NCBI RefSeq assembly: GCF_022919175.1
Contig: NZ_CP095043.1
Location: 2,542,001-2,606,000 of the forward strand
Direction: 5' to 3'
Source: Leucobacter rhizosphaerae
GTDB taxonomy: Bacteria; Actinomycetota; Actinomycetes; Actinomycetales; Microbacteriaceae
DNA length: 64,000 nucleotides
The notes below the pieces were generated by a model. It was not told where the DNA came from, searched no databases, and saw nothing but the letters and a program-made list of their open reading frames with translations. Of the stretch, positions 50,545 to 58,712 are shown piece after piece. Each line of letters starts with the position of its first letter. The first letter of the stretch is position 1. The translations under genes were made by a program, and so were the position numbers.

Positions 50545-50967
50545 GTGAACGTTCTGTCTGTTGTCGAGTATCAGGGATTCTGGGGGTCGTTCGGCGACCT
50601 GATCTGGTGGTTCCTGTCGCTGTTCGTGCTGTTCGCCTACATCATGGCGGTGTTCTCCGTGATCTCGGATCTCTTCCGCGACCACACGCTCAACGGCTGG
50701 TGGAAGGCCGTCTGGGTCATCTTCCTGATCTTCGTGCCGTTCATCACCGTGGTGATCTACCTGATCGCGCGCGGTCGCGGCATGTCCGAGCGCGCGGCGG
50801 CGCAGGCGAAGCAGTTCCAGGACGCGCAGGACGCCTACATTCAGCAGGTTGCGGGCTCGACGCCCACCGACGAGATCGCCCGGGCGAAGGATCTGCTCGA
50901 CGCGGGCAGCATCACCGAGGCGGAGTACCAGCAGCTCAAGGCGCAGGCGCTGGCGCGCGCGAACTGA
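50545..50967 (+). CDS. SHOCT-domain membrane protein
   Basis: A 140-residue protein with two helices (IWWFLSLFVLFAYIMAVFSVI and WKAVWVIFLIFVPFITVVIYLIA) in the phospholipase-D-nuclease N-terminal pattern, with FRDHTLNGWWKAVW between them. A helical linker and a C-terminal SHOCT motif follow (EIARAKDLLDAGSITEAEYQQLKAQAL). Such proteins are thought to be small membrane adaptors. GTG 50545 is preferred (AAAGG upstream), with GTG 50530 as alternative. It is divergent from the acyl-CoA ligase. Confidence 0.82.
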   Translation: MNVLSVVEYQGFWGSFGDLIWWFLSLFVLFAYIMAVFSVISDLFRDHTLNGWWKAVWVIFLIFVPFITVVIYLIARGRGMSERAAAQAKQFQDAQDAYIQQVAGSTPTDEIARAKDLLDAGSITEAEYQQLKAQALARAN

Positions 50968-50971
50968 GCCT

Positions 50972-51005
50972 CGCGGGGTCGGCGCATCGCCGCCCCGACC
51001 CCGCG
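50972..51005. terminator. Bidirectional terminator hairpin
   Basis: CGCGGGGTCGG (50972-50982) and CCGACCCCGCG (50995-51005) form an exact 11-bp stem with a 12-base loop, one base after the SHOCT gene and between two convergent stops. Confidence 0.75.
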
Positions 51006-51052
51006 ACGTCGTCTCCGCGAGGTCGGCGCCGCGATGCGTCAGCCGTTACGCG

Positions 51053-51946
51053 TCAGGCGTCAGACGTGACGGGGGTGAACTCGGGCTCGGCGCCCGGCCG
51101 GAACACCCCGATGGTTCCGGTCGGCACCTCGTGCCAGGTGCGTCGGCTCCAGTGCAGCTCGAGCGGCTCTGAGGCGACGAGTTGGGCGTCGTCCGGTAGC
51201 GGTGATCCCGCGTCCTCCGCCGTGTGGAGCGACACCGGTCCGGCCGAGTGGAAGAGCGACGGGGCCTCCTGCGCGGGCGCGGCGGGGTCCTGATCCGGAC
51301 TGATCCAGCGCAGCACCACGAGACGGGACCCGTCGGACGCGCACATGGTCGCGCGGAACGGCTCCGCAATGTCGCGCTCGTGCCGCGCCCGTTCGACCCG
51401 GGCCACCATCCGACGCAGCGCCGCGACGGGATCGTCGGCGAGGCCGTAGGTGAGCGCCAGGAAGAAGCAGACCTCGGTGTCCCCGTTGCCCAGGATGCCG
51501 GGGTAGAGGTCCGGGGCGACGTCGAAGGTGAGGTCGCGCTTGAGCGCCGAGAAGCCGTTGATCTCGCCGTTGTGCTGAAACATCCAGCCGTCGTGCACGA
51601 AGGGGTGGCAGTTCTGCTCCGCGATGGTGCCTCCCGGCGCGGCGCGGACGTGGGCGAGGAAGCAGCCGGATGCGATCTGAGCGGCCAGTGCGCGAAGGTT
51701 CTGGCTGTCCCAGGCCGGCTCGACCTGGCGGAACCGGCCGATGCGGCCGCCGCGACCGGACCAGGCGACGCCGAAGCCGTCGCCGTTCGTCGGGAAGGCG
51801 TGACCGCGGAACTGCGCGCCGATGCCCGCGCCCGGAACGATGAGGTCGCGGGCGAGCAGACTCTGATCGATGAGGGAGTGGTTCGGGGTGACCAGCACGT
51901 CCTCGAGCGGGATCGGCGACCCCAGGTAGGCGAGCCAGCGGCACAT
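51053..51946 (-). CDS. Class II glutamine amidotransferase (EgtC-like)
   Basis: A 297-residue N-terminal-nucleophile amidohydrolase. Cys2 (MCRWLAYLG) is the nucleophile exposed after Met removal. Supporting glutamine-site motifs are TNGDGFGVAW, FLAHVRAAPGGTIAEQNCHPF, WMFQHNGEINGF and LGNGDTEVCFF. These are typical of DUF4336/EgtC-type enzymes, which in ergothioneine synthesis remove the gamma-glutamyl group. No other egt genes are adjacent, so EgtC identity is uncertain and a general amidotransferase-like hydrolase is safer. Confidence 0.82.
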   Translation of the reverse strand: MCRWLAYLGSPIPLEDVLVTPNHSLIDQSLLARDLIVPGAGIGAQFRGHAFPTNGDGFGVAWSGRGGRIGRFRQVEPAWDSQNLRALAAQIASGCFLAHVRAAPGGTIAEQNCHPFVHDGWMFQHNGEINGFSALKRDLTFDVAPDLYPGILGNGDTEVCFFLALTYGLADDPVAALRRMVARVERARHERDIAEPFRATMCASDGSRLVVLRWISPDQDPAAPAQEAPSLFHSAGPVSLHTAEDAGSPLPDDAQLVASEPLELHWSRRTWHEVPTGTIGVFRPGAEPEFTPVTSDA

Positions 51947-52012
51947 GCGGTGCTCCCTCCGCTCTCGGGGTCATGCGGGATGATGCGGGTGATGCGGGAC
52001 GGTGCGCCCAGG

Positions 52013-53212
52013 CTAACCGGCCGATCGTGCCGGGGACAAGGTGCGCGGCCCCCAGGCGGAGCGGCGGTAGAGCGGCAGGCCGGCGACGAGCGCGAGCAGC
52101 AGCACCCCGCACGCGAGTGCCGGGAGGGCGGAGTAGCCAAGGGCCTGGGCGAGGAACGCGGGGGCTATCGCGCCGATCACGGCACCGGCTGCGATGATCC
52201 CGTTGAGCAGCCCCATTGCCGAACCCTCGGACCCCGGTGCCACCTGCACCACCATCATCGTGGCCGCGACCACCTCGAACGAGTAGGCGATCGCTGCGAG
52301 CACCAACGCCGCCGATCCGATGACGGTGGCCCCTGGGAGGTGGAGTGCGGTGGTCAATGCCATCGCGCCGAACGCCACGATCGTGGTGACGAGTCCGATG
52401 AACAGCACGACGCCCGGACCGACCCGGTTGGCGAAGCGCCCCGCGAGCGGGTAGAGCAGTGTGCCGATCGCGGCACCCACGAGGAAGAGCAGGGACGACA
52501 TGTTCGGGGGCACCGAGAAGCCGTCGCGCATGACGAGGGGCACGACGTTGAAGAACGTCTGCACTCCCGTCATCGTGAGGAGCCACGTCAGCAGGAAGAT
52601 CCCGAACCGCCCGCGCAGAGCTGCGAGGACGCTCATGTGTGGCTTCGCGCTCGCCGCCGACGGAACGGGCCGCAGGCGTGGCAGGCGGATCCGGCCGAGC
52701 GCGACGCCCGCGGCGAGCAGCACTGCCGTGAGGAGCCACCCGAGCTGGAGGTGCGCCGCCGCCACCGCGGCAATGATGAGGCCCACGACCTGCCCAGCGC
52801 CGTAGGCCAGCCGGAACCAGCTGATGCGAGTATTCCACTCGGCTTGCGGGTGCGCCTCAACGATGAAGAGGCCGGCGACCGTGCCCGCAAGGGAGCCGGC
52901 GCCGCCGAACACGAGTGCGAGGAGTGCCCAGAGCCAGACGTCCTGGGCGAAGGCGAAACCGGCTACGGCGAGCGCCATCACAGGGAAGCACAGGAGGAAG
53001 ACGAGGCGCTGGCGTCCGGTGCGATCCGCGAGCGAGCCGAGCACGGGGGCGAAGAGCCCGCCGACGTAGAACGCCGCGACCACGAGTCCGACTAGGGTCG
53101 CGCCGTTTCTTCCGCCTTGCTCGACGGTGAGGGGGACGAGGATCGGCGCGACACCGAGCACCATCATGCCCACGAGCGCGTAGGCGGCGTACCAGGGTTC
53201 GGTCCAGCGCAT
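52013..53212 (-). CDS. MFS transporter
   Basis: A 399-residue major facilitator with 12 helices. Between helices 2 and 3 it has the motif GSLADRTGRQRLVFL, the MFS signature G-D-x-G-R-R type. The N-half includes GLVVAAFYVGGLFAPVLG and the second half LYPLAGRFANRVGPGVVLF, its echo. It is probably an exporter of drug or metabolite; the substrate is unknown. The gene ends next to the EgtC-like gene and lies just downstream of the TetR-linked membrane gene in the same direction. Confidence 0.85.
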   Translation of the reverse strand: MRWTEPWYAAYALVGMMVLGVAPILVPLTVEQGGRNGATLVGLVVAAFYVGGLFAPVLGSLADRTGRQRLVFLLCFPVMALAVAGFAFAQDVWLWALLALVFGGAGSLAGTVAGLFIVEAHPQAEWNTRISWFRLAYGAGQVVGLIIAAVAAAHLQLGWLLTAVLLAAGVALGRIRLPRLRPVPSAASAKPHMSVLAALRGRFGIFLLTWLLTMTGVQTFFNVVPLVMRDGFSVPPNMSSLLFLVGAAIGTLLYPLAGRFANRVGPGVVLFIGLVTTIVAFGAMALTTALHLPGATVIGSAALVLAAIAYSFEVVAATMMVVQVAPGSEGSAMGLLNGIIAAGAVIGAIAPAFLAQALGYSALPALACGVLLLALVAGLPLYRRSAWGPRTLSPARSAG

Positions 53213-53221
53213 GGCTCCAGA

Positions 53222-53800
53222 CTACGGTCTCAGTGCGGGTGCGGCGGTGGCGTTTCCGGCGTCGGCCGCCTCCGCCGGCGCCTTCTTCGGCCACACGGTG
53301 TAGCTCGCCGCCCAGATCACCTCGATCGTGAAGATGATGCCGAGGAAGCGGAAGGTCTCGGTGAGCGCCCGGGACCGCTCCGCGTCTCCCGTGATCCCGA
53401 TGAGCAGCCCCAGCACCGCGGACGCGATGACGATGGCGAGCCCGGTACGGAGCACATCGGCCCAGCACGCGCGGGTGTAGGCGGCGCCGAAGCGCTTGAC
53501 GGGGGCGGGGCCGCCCGAGAATCGGTGGGCGAAGCGCACGTCGGCCCACGCGATCATGCGGTGCCCGTACGCGATCGAGAACCCGAGGTAGATCGCGGCG
53601 AGCGTGTGCGCGAAGTGCGCGGTGCCGCCGCCGCTGAGATCGATCGCGACCGCCGCCAGCAGGATCAGGTCGACGACCGGGGTCATGATCAGCAGTGCGG
53701 CGCCGAGCTTCGGCCGACGGAACACATAGCGCGCGATGAGGCCGAGCAGGATCAGGACCCAGAAGCCGATCTCACAGCTCAGGATGATGGCAAGGATCAC
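53222..53800 (-). CDS. Membrane protein controlled by adjacent TetR
   Basis: A 192-residue protein with about five helices: VILAIILSCEIGFWVLILLGLIARYVFRRP, LLIMTPVVDLILLAAVAIDLSGGG, then HTLAAIYLGFSIAYGHRMIAWADVRFAHR and two more. Similar membrane proteins of the small DUF2809-/YbaN-like type occur next to TetR repressors; no precise family is claimed. GTG 53800 is preferred because GGAGG lies eight bases upstream; the longer frame from 53845 runs through the operators. It ends nine bases before the MFS gene and may be co-transcribed with it. Confidence 0.75.
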   Translation of the reverse strand: MILAIILSCEIGFWVLILLGLIARYVFRRPKLGAALLIMTPVVDLILLAAVAIDLSGGGTAHFAHTLAAIYLGFSIAYGHRMIAWADVRFAHRFSGGPAPVKRFGAAYTRACWADVLRTGLAIVIASAVLGLLIGITGDAERSRALTETFRFLGIIFTIEVIWAASYTVWPKKAPAEAADAGNATAAPALRP

Positions 53801-53820
53801 GCGACGACCTCCGTGTTTTC

Positions 53821-53864
53821 GTAGCACACTCGTACTAGAACGCATAGTAGCACGACCGTGCTAC
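53821..53864. promoter_or_regulatory. Two candidate TetR operators
   Basis: A perfect inverted repeat GTAGCACG-AC-CGTGCTAC lies at 53847-53864, ten bases before the TetR ATG. A related, imperfect site (GTAGCACA-CT-CGTACTAG) lies at 53821-53838, near the start of the divergent membrane gene. The shared half-site GTAGCAC and the placement over both promoters make these very likely the binding sites of the adjacent TetR, for autorepression and control of the membrane gene. Confidence 0.75.
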
Positions 53865-53873
53865 GTTGAGTCC

Positions 53874-54542
53874 ATGCCCCGTCGGATCGATCTCGAGCAG
53901 CGCAAGGCGCAGCTCGCCGAGGCCGTCTGGCGCACGATTCTCGAGCGCGGGATCGGCGCCGTCTCCGTCCGCACCGTCGCCGACGCCGCGGGGATCGCCG
54001 TGGGGTCGCTGCGCCACGTCTTCCCGACGCGCACCGAGCTGCTGTCCTTTTCCGCGGAATTGATGGTGCAGCGGGCGACCGACCGGATCGTGGCCGCGCC
54101 GCGGAGCGGGGATCCCGAGCGCGACGCCGTCGCCCTGCTGTCGCACCTGCTGCCGCTCGAGCCCGACAGTCGAGCCGAGCTCGAGGTCAACATCGCGCTC
54201 ATTGCCGAAGCGCCCGCGACCCCCGAGCTCGTGCCGATCCGGGATCAGGCTGCGCGGGCGATCCTGGGCCTCTGCCGGCGTCTCGTGGAGTCCCTTGCGC
54301 CGGGGCTCCCGGCGACCCGGGCGGCCCTCGAGTCGCGTCGGTTGCACGCGCTGCTGGATGGGCTCGCACTGCACATCCTGGCCGAGACGGAGACGGAGTC
54401 GGCCGATGCAGAGGCCCCGGACCCCCGCGACTGGGCGGTGCGGATCCTGCGCGAGGAGATCGCGCGCATCGCCACGCTCGGCGACGTGCGCGCCGAATCG
54501 ACCGGCGCGGCTACGCGGCCTGAGTCGACGACACGACGATGA
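53874..54542 (+). CDS. TetR family transcriptional regulator
   Basis: A 222-residue TetR repressor. The HTH lies in RRIDLEQRKAQLAEAVWRTILERGIGAVSVRTVADAAGIAVGSLRHVFPTRTELL, with the recognition helix near residues 37-46. The C-terminal ligand domain is helical and ends with a Ser/Thr/Arg tail. Length and pattern are typical (BetI-like C-terminal domain). ATG 53874 is close to the operators. Its 3' end overlaps the convergent hypothetical gene by 32 bases. Confidence 0.88.
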   Translation: MPRRIDLEQRKAQLAEAVWRTILERGIGAVSVRTVADAAGIAVGSLRHVFPTRTELLSFSAELMVQRATDRIVAAPRSGDPERDAVALLSHLLPLEPDSRAELEVNIALIAEAPATPELVPIRDQAARAILGLCRRLVESLAPGLPATRAALESRRLHALLDGLALHILAETETESADAEAPDPRDWAVRILREEIARIATLGDVRAESTGAATRPESTTRR

Positions 54543-54777
54543 CCGCGTCGAGGGTGTGACCCGAGAGATCGTAGTTCTGCAGCGCTTCGAGGCTCGGGAT
54601 CAGCTCGATCGGGTCGATCTCGATGGTCGTGAACTGATCGCCGTGCTCGTTCACGAGCATCGCGAACGGTGAGATCTGCTTGCTGACGACGGCGACGTAT
54701 TTTCCCTCGGCGAGCAGCGCGGTGGCGAGGGCGATGGCCTCGTCGTTCGACGCTGCGAGGTGCTTGTCGATGTTCAT
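54511..54777 (-). CDS. Small hypothetical protein
   Basis: An 88-residue soluble protein with predicted mixed alpha/beta structure: HLAASNDEAIALATALLAEGKYVAVVSKQISPFAMLVNEHGDQFTTIEIDP, then LEALQNYDLSGHTLDAVIVVSS. The pattern is non-repetitive and has ordinary codon use, so it is probably real. GGGAGCACC precedes ATG 54777; the longer upstream frame to 54849 is arginine-rich and unlikely. It is divergent from MarR, overlaps the TetR 3' end and has no recognised family. Confidence 0.6.
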   Translation of the reverse strand: MNIDKHLAASNDEAIALATALLAEGKYVAVVSKQISPFAMLVNEHGDQFTTIEIDPIELIPSLEALQNYDLSGHTLDAVIVVSSTQAA

Positions 54778-54859
54778 GGTGTGCTCCCGATTCCGGTCGT
54801 CCGTCGCCGAGCCGGCGCGCGGACAGCGTGCGTCGACCTCGGTTGGCATTCATCCTAAT

Positions 54860-54878
54860 AGTTAGAAAGAGCTAAACT
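54860..54878. promoter_or_regulatory. Candidate MarR operator
   Basis: AGTTAG-AAAGAG-CTAAACT is an imperfect inverted repeat (TTAG/CTAA core at 54862-54875) in a conspicuously AT-rich stretch, 39 bases before the MarR start and in the gap to the divergent small gene. The position fits autorepression by the MarR dimer. Confidence 0.5.
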
Positions 54879-54916
54879 GTTTGAAGAATGCTGAGAAGCT
54901 CGGGGGACGGAGTGGT

Positions 54917-55387
54917 GTGACGGAGTCGAGAGCGCGCTTGATCGAGCGCTACGCCGAGGAACGGCACGCCGTCACGGCGCTGCTCGCGTCTCGACTCGTG
55001 AGTCCGCTCATCACCTCCGGACTCACGGCGAATCAGCTGAAGATCATTCTGCTCATCACGTCGGACCTCGCGCAGACCGGTCGGGATCTCGCCGAGGTGC
55101 TCGATGTCTCCCCGGCGTCGGTGTCCACGAGCGTCGACCGCCTCGTCGCGATGGGCTACCTGTCCCGTGCGAGTGACGCGGGCGACCGGCGGGTGACGCA
55201 CCTGATCCCGACCGAACGGGCGACCCGGATCCACGATCAGATCCTCGAGGGGCACGGCGCCTGGGAGCACTACCTGGAGCACATGCCCGTGGACGATCTG
55301 GACGCGCTGGTGCGCGGGCTCGCGTCGCTCCGCCGGGTCATCGCGGAACGGATCGATCCCGATCCCGCGCTCCCGGAGTCCGAGTAG
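54917..55387 (+). CDS. MarR family transcriptional regulator
   Basis: A 156-residue winged-helix regulator: LTANQLKIILLITSDLAQTGRDLAEVLDVSPASVSTSVDRLVAMGYLSRASDAGDRRVTHL. The recognition helix SPASVSTSVDRLV and the wing DAGDRRV are the MarR hallmarks. Dimerisation helices flank it at both ends. GTG 54917 is preferred (GGGGACGGAGT upstream); an in-frame ATG at 54881 would add a leader of 12 residues. Target and inducer are unknown. Confidence 0.87.
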   Translation: MTESRARLIERYAEERHAVTALLASRLVSPLITSGLTANQLKIILLITSDLAQTGRDLAEVLDVSPASVSTSVDRLVAMGYLSRASDAGDRRVTHLIPTERATRIHDQILEGHGAWEHYLEHMPVDDLDALVRGLASLRRVIAERIDPDPALPESE

Positions 55388-55405
55388 CCCTCCGCCGCAC
55401 GCCCG

Positions 55406-56008
55406 TTACAGCCAGCCCCGTTCGGAGGCGAGCACCACGGCCTGCTGCCGGCTCGAAACGCCGAGCTTGCCGAGCGCCGCTGACAGGTGATTGCGCACCG
55501 TGCCCGGCGCGAGGAAGAGCGACCGAGCGATGTGCGCGGTCGATTCCCCGCGCTGCCCCGCCCGCAGCACGTCGAGCTCGCGGTCGGTCAGCGGGCACCG
55601 TTCGGCGCTGAGTGCGTCGGCGGCGATCTCGGGGTCGACGTAGCGGCCGCCCGCGGCGACCCTGCGGATCACGGCCGCCACCTCGGAGGCGTCGCGGGAC
55701 TTCGGCAGAAAGCCCGAGACCCCCGAGGCCAGTGCGCGACGCAGCACTCCGGGTCGCGCGTGCCGCGTCACGACGACGCAGCGCACGCCGCCCGCATCGC
55801 GCAACCGCTCCGCCACCTCGACCCCGTCGCGTCCGGGCATCTCGAGATCGAGCAGGCAGACGTCCGGCCGCAGTCGCAGGGCCTCGGCGACGGCCTCGTC
55901 CCCGTCCGCGCAGGTCGCGATGATCTCGATGTCCTCCTCGAGGTCCAGCAGCGCCGCGAGGGCGGACCGGATCATGGCCTCGTCGTCGGCCAGCAGCACG
56001 CGGATCAT
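55406..56008 (-). CDS. NarL/LuxR-type response regulator
   Basis: A 200-residue response regulator. The receiver has the acidic pocket ADDEAM, the phosphoacceptor Asp54 (CLLDLEMPG), a Thr/Ser switch VVTRHARPG and Lys in FLPKSRDASE. The output HTH is LTDRELDVLRAGQRGESTAHIARSLFLAPGTVRNHLSAALGKLGV. The ATG overlaps the histidine kinase stop by four bases, so the pair is translated together. It probably controls the divergent small export protein. Confidence 0.92.
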   Translation of the reverse strand: MIRVLLADDEAMIRSALAALLDLEEDIEIIATCADGDEAVAEALRLRPDVCLLDLEMPGRDGVEVAERLRDAGGVRCVVVTRHARPGVLRRALASGVSGFLPKSRDASEVAAVIRRVAAGGRYVDPEIAADALSAERCPLTDRELDVLRAGQRGESTAHIARSLFLAPGTVRNHLSAALGKLGVSSRQQAVVLASERGWL

Positions 56009-57243
56009 CGGGCTTCCTCCGGCAGGAGGATCACCACGGCGAACTCGTGCCGACCGCGGCGCACCTCCACGGTGCCGCCGGCCTCCTCCACGCGGCGGAC
56101 GATGCCCGCGAGCCCGGAGCCCTCGGGCGCCGCGCCGGCGAGCGCTCCGCCGGTGGGCGCCGCATCGGATCCGTCGTCGTTGCTCACCTCGTAGCGCCAC
56201 TGCGAGCCCTGGTGCTCGAGCGTGAGCTTCGCCCAGCGGCCGCCGCCGTGACGCAGGACGTTGGTCGTCGTCTCCCGGATCACGGGGCCGAGCACACTCC
56301 CGGGAGCAAGCTCCGCGCCCTCCACCACCCGCGACTCGACGACGGTGCCGGCGGCGCGGAGCAGGTCCACGGCGTTCGCGATCTCGTCGCCGAGCGGCAC
56401 GGTGCGGAAGCGGAGCGCGAGATCCCGCGTGCCCTGCCGTGCCTCATCAACGCTGGCCCGTGCCGCCCGCAGTTGATCCAGCGCGGCGTCGAGGTCGCGG
56501 CCGATGAGGCGCTCGGTGAGTTCGAGCTGCAACGCGATCACCTGCAGGTGGTGCCCCTGCAGGTCGTGCACGTCGGTGGCGACCCGCAGCCGCTCCTGGG
56601 TTGCACCGAGCCGCGCCTCAGCGCCCCGCGCGCGATCCAGGCTGATGACGACGTCCCACCACCAGAGCGAGGCCGCCGTCATAGACGGCAGGATGATCGC
56701 GTACGTGCAGGGCAGGATCCACTGCCCGAGCGCGGCGGCGCCGTCCTCGGCGAGAATCGTGACGCGGACGTCGACGACGGTGAGGGCGATCAGCAGCAGG
56801 GTCGCGGCGATGACCACGCGGAACCGTACGCCGCGCGGCCAGTTCAGGAGTGCGAGCGATTGCGCCAGCGGAAATGCTGCAGCGACCCAGAGCCCGGAGA
56901 ACCACCACGCCAGCAGGCCGGTGCCCACCGAGACGACGAGCGGCACGAGCGCACTGAGCCAGCGCACGTCGGGCAGCCCCTCCTCCTGGGCGCGGTACCG
57001 GAGCGTGAGCGGCACGGTCGAGGCGATCCAGATGCATCCGGCGGCGAGCACGGCGAGCAGCTCCACGGCGGGCGCCCCGCCCTCGAGCATCGCGGTGATC
57101 CAGAGCAGAATGAGCAGGATCTCGAAGGCGAGGACCCCCGCAACCGTGTACCACCAGGTCGCGGTGATGCCTCGGGTGAGGCGCAGGCGCGTCGCGGGTG
57201 CGGTGGCGTCCGCCGCCGTCCGGGTCCTGCCGTCGGTCTGCAT
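56005..57243 (-). CDS. Sensor histidine kinase (HisKA_3 type)
   Basis: A 412-residue kinase. Five or six membrane helices (about 30-190) make up the sensor without a large external domain. The dimerisation/phosphoacceptor helix is ATDVHDLQGHHLQVIALQLELTERL, with the phosphorylated His in DVHD or GHH, near residue 220. The ATPase domain has ETTTNVLRHGGG (N box) and GSGLAGIVRRVEEAGG (G box). The longer start at 57297 would add 18 residues and cover the palindrome at 57263; ATG 57243 is therefore preferred. Confidence 0.87.
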   Translation of the reverse strand: MQTDGRTRTAADATAPATRLRLTRGITATWWYTVAGVLAFEILLILLWITAMLEGGAPAVELLAVLAAGCIWIASTVPLTLRYRAQEEGLPDVRWLSALVPLVVSVGTGLLAWWFSGLWVAAAFPLAQSLALLNWPRGVRFRVVIAATLLLIALTVVDVRVTILAEDGAAALGQWILPCTYAIILPSMTAASLWWWDVVISLDRARGAEARLGATQERLRVATDVHDLQGHHLQVIALQLELTERLIGRDLDAALDQLRAARASVDEARQGTRDLALRFRTVPLGDEIANAVDLLRAAGTVVESRVVEGAELAPGSVLGPVIRETTTNVLRHGGGRWAKLTLEHQGSQWRYEVSNDDGSDAAPTGGALAGAAPEGSGLAGIVRRVEEAGGTVEVRRGRHEFAVVILLPEEAR

Positions 57244-57262
57244 GGTGACCACCCTAGACGCA

Positions 57263-57274
57263 TGACAATTGTCA
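57263..57274. promoter_or_regulatory. TGACAATTGTCA palindrome upstream of the kinase
   Basis: A perfect 12-bp palindrome 20 bases before the kinase start, in the 190-bp gap to the divergent small export gene. Such sites are typical for NarL-type response regulators and suggest autoregulation and control of the export gene. TTGTCA could also serve as a -35 element in the plus direction. Confidence 0.5.
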
Positions 57275-57433
57275 GCGGTCGACCGTGACGGGTGCACGGA
57301 ACGTCGTGACGCCCCTCACTTCCGCGGGAGGCGGAGAGCCGATGAACTGGAGAGGACCTCGGGGCAGCCGGCTCCGATCCCGCCCGATCCGGCGCCGCCG
57401 GATCCCGGGCCCCGAAGCAGGAGGAGACCGCAC

Positions 57434-57991
57434 ATGAACATCATCGACACCTTCCAGGACCTCGTCGGGCAGGTCAACGAGTTCGTGCAGCCGTTGATCC
57501 TCGCCGCCGCCGGCGCGATCCCCTTCGTCGAGGGTGAGGGGGCCGCGACGATCGGCGTGCTCGGCGGGATCAACCCCGTGGTCGCCGCGGTGTCGGCGAT
57601 CATCGGCAACTTCGTCTGCGTCGCCGTGCTGGTCTTGCTGAGCGCGCGGGCCCGCACCGCCGTCGTGACGCGCAGCCGGGCGCGGAGCGGGATGCGCGCC
57701 GGCGCCGAGGGCGCGGGATCGACGACCGCGGTCGCGGTCGCGGATCGACCGGAGGCCGGTCAGCGATCGGAGGAGCGCCGCGCAAAGTTCCAGCGGGCGT
57801 TCGAGCGGTATGGCGTTCCCGGCGTGAGTCTCCTCGGTCCACTGCTCCTGCCGACCCAGTTCACCGCGACCATGCTCGCCGCGTCGGGTATCGGCCGAGG
57901 CCGGATCCTGTTCTGGCAGGCGCTCGCGATCATCGGCTGGACCACACTCGTGACGCTGATCGCCACCGGCGTCATCTCCGCGGTCCGCTAG
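57434..57991 (+). CDS. Small multidrug-export-like membrane protein
   Basis: A 185-residue protein resembling the small multi-drug export (Sm_multidrug_ex) / SNARE-associated DedA-like pattern. It has FVQPLILAAAGAIPFVEGEGAATIGVLGGINPVVAAVSAIIGNFVCVAVLVLL and, after a polar 60-residue loop, RYGVPGVSLLGPLLLPTQFTATMLAASGIGRGRILFWQALAIIGW. These two half-motifs are conserved. The loop is Ala/Arg-rich. GGAGGAG precedes ATG 57434. It is divergent from the two-component system that probably regulates it. Confidence 0.75.
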   Translation: MNIIDTFQDLVGQVNEFVQPLILAAAGAIPFVEGEGAATIGVLGGINPVVAAVSAIIGNFVCVAVLVLLSARARTAVVTRSRARSGMRAGAEGAGSTTAVAVADRPEAGQRSEERRAKFQRAFERYGVPGVSLLGPLLLPTQFTATMLAASGIGRGRILFWQALAIIGWTTLVTLIATGVISAVR

Positions 57992-58029
57992 ACCGAGGCA
58001 CCTGCCGCTCGCGGTCCGCCGTCGAACGC

Positions 58030-58106
58030 GCGGCCCCCGGTCGAGGCCCACTTCCGCACCCGATGCCCCGATCGCGCTGCAGAAGTGGGCTCCGAGCGGG
58101 GGCCGC
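58030..58106. terminator. Very long hairpin between convergent genes
   Basis: The arm at 58030-58058 (starting GCGGCCCCCG and containing GCCCACTTC) pairs with 58078-58106 over 29 positions with four mismatches, around a 19-base loop. It sits between the ends of the export protein and the dps gene, as a bidirectional terminator. It is unusually long for that role. Confidence 0.65.
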
Positions 58107-58122
58107 TCGATCCTGAGGGAGC

Positions 58123-58650
58123 CTAGCGCCCGGCCGGCGAGCGGTTCTCGGCCGACACCATCCAGGCGAACTGCTCCAGGCTCTCGATGATCTGGTGCAG
58201 GATGTCGGCGCTCGTCGGATCCTCGTCGTCGACGTCGTCGTGCACGTCCCGGATCGTCCCCACCGCGGACTCGAGGCGCGCGGTCACGAGATCCACGGTC
58301 TCCGTCGTGTCGACCTCGCCGTTCGGGAACTGCGGGAGCGAGGTGGTGCTCGACACCGTGCTGCTGCGGCCGTCGGGGATCCCGTGCAGCGCGCGCATGC
58401 GCTCCGCGATCACGTCGCTGAAGCCGCGGGCGGCCTCGATGATCTCGTCGAGCACTCGGTGCGTGTCGCGGAAGTTGCGCCCCACGACGTTCCAGTGCGC
58501 CTGCTTGCCCTGGCCGGCGAGTTCGATGAGGTCGACGAGCACGGCCTGGAGGTGCTCGACGAGCTGCTTCGAGGCGGTGAACCCGCCTTCCGCATTCTGA
58601 CGACGGGTGGTCCGGGCTCCGCGAGCGGTCGCCTTTTTCTGTTCAGCCAT
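58123..58650 (-). CDS. dps: Dps-family DNA protection protein
   Basis: A 175-residue ferritin-like mini-ferritin. The ferroxidase motif is KQAHWNVVGRNFRDTHRVLDEIIEAARGFSDVIAERMRALHGIPDGR, in which H, D and E ligands are kept at the usual spacing. The C-terminal helix has HQIIESLEQFAWMVSAENR. The basic N-terminus (EQKKATARGARTTRRQNA) is a DNA-binding tail. It protects DNA from iron-driven oxidation in stationary phase. ATG at 58650; the gene is convergent with the export protein across a long hairpin. Confidence 0.92.
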   Translation of the reverse strand: MAEQKKATARGARTTRRQNAEGGFTASKQLVEHLQAVLVDLIELAGQGKQAHWNVVGRNFRDTHRVLDEIIEAARGFSDVIAERMRALHGIPDGRSSTVSSTTSLPQFPNGEVDTTETVDLVTARLESAVGTIRDVHDDVDDEDPTSADILHQIIESLEQFAWMVSAENRSPAGR

Positions 58651-58712
58651 GCCGTCACGGTACGCGCCCCTCGCGCGGGGCCACCAGGGGGTTGCGTATC
58701 GCGGGCGGATTG

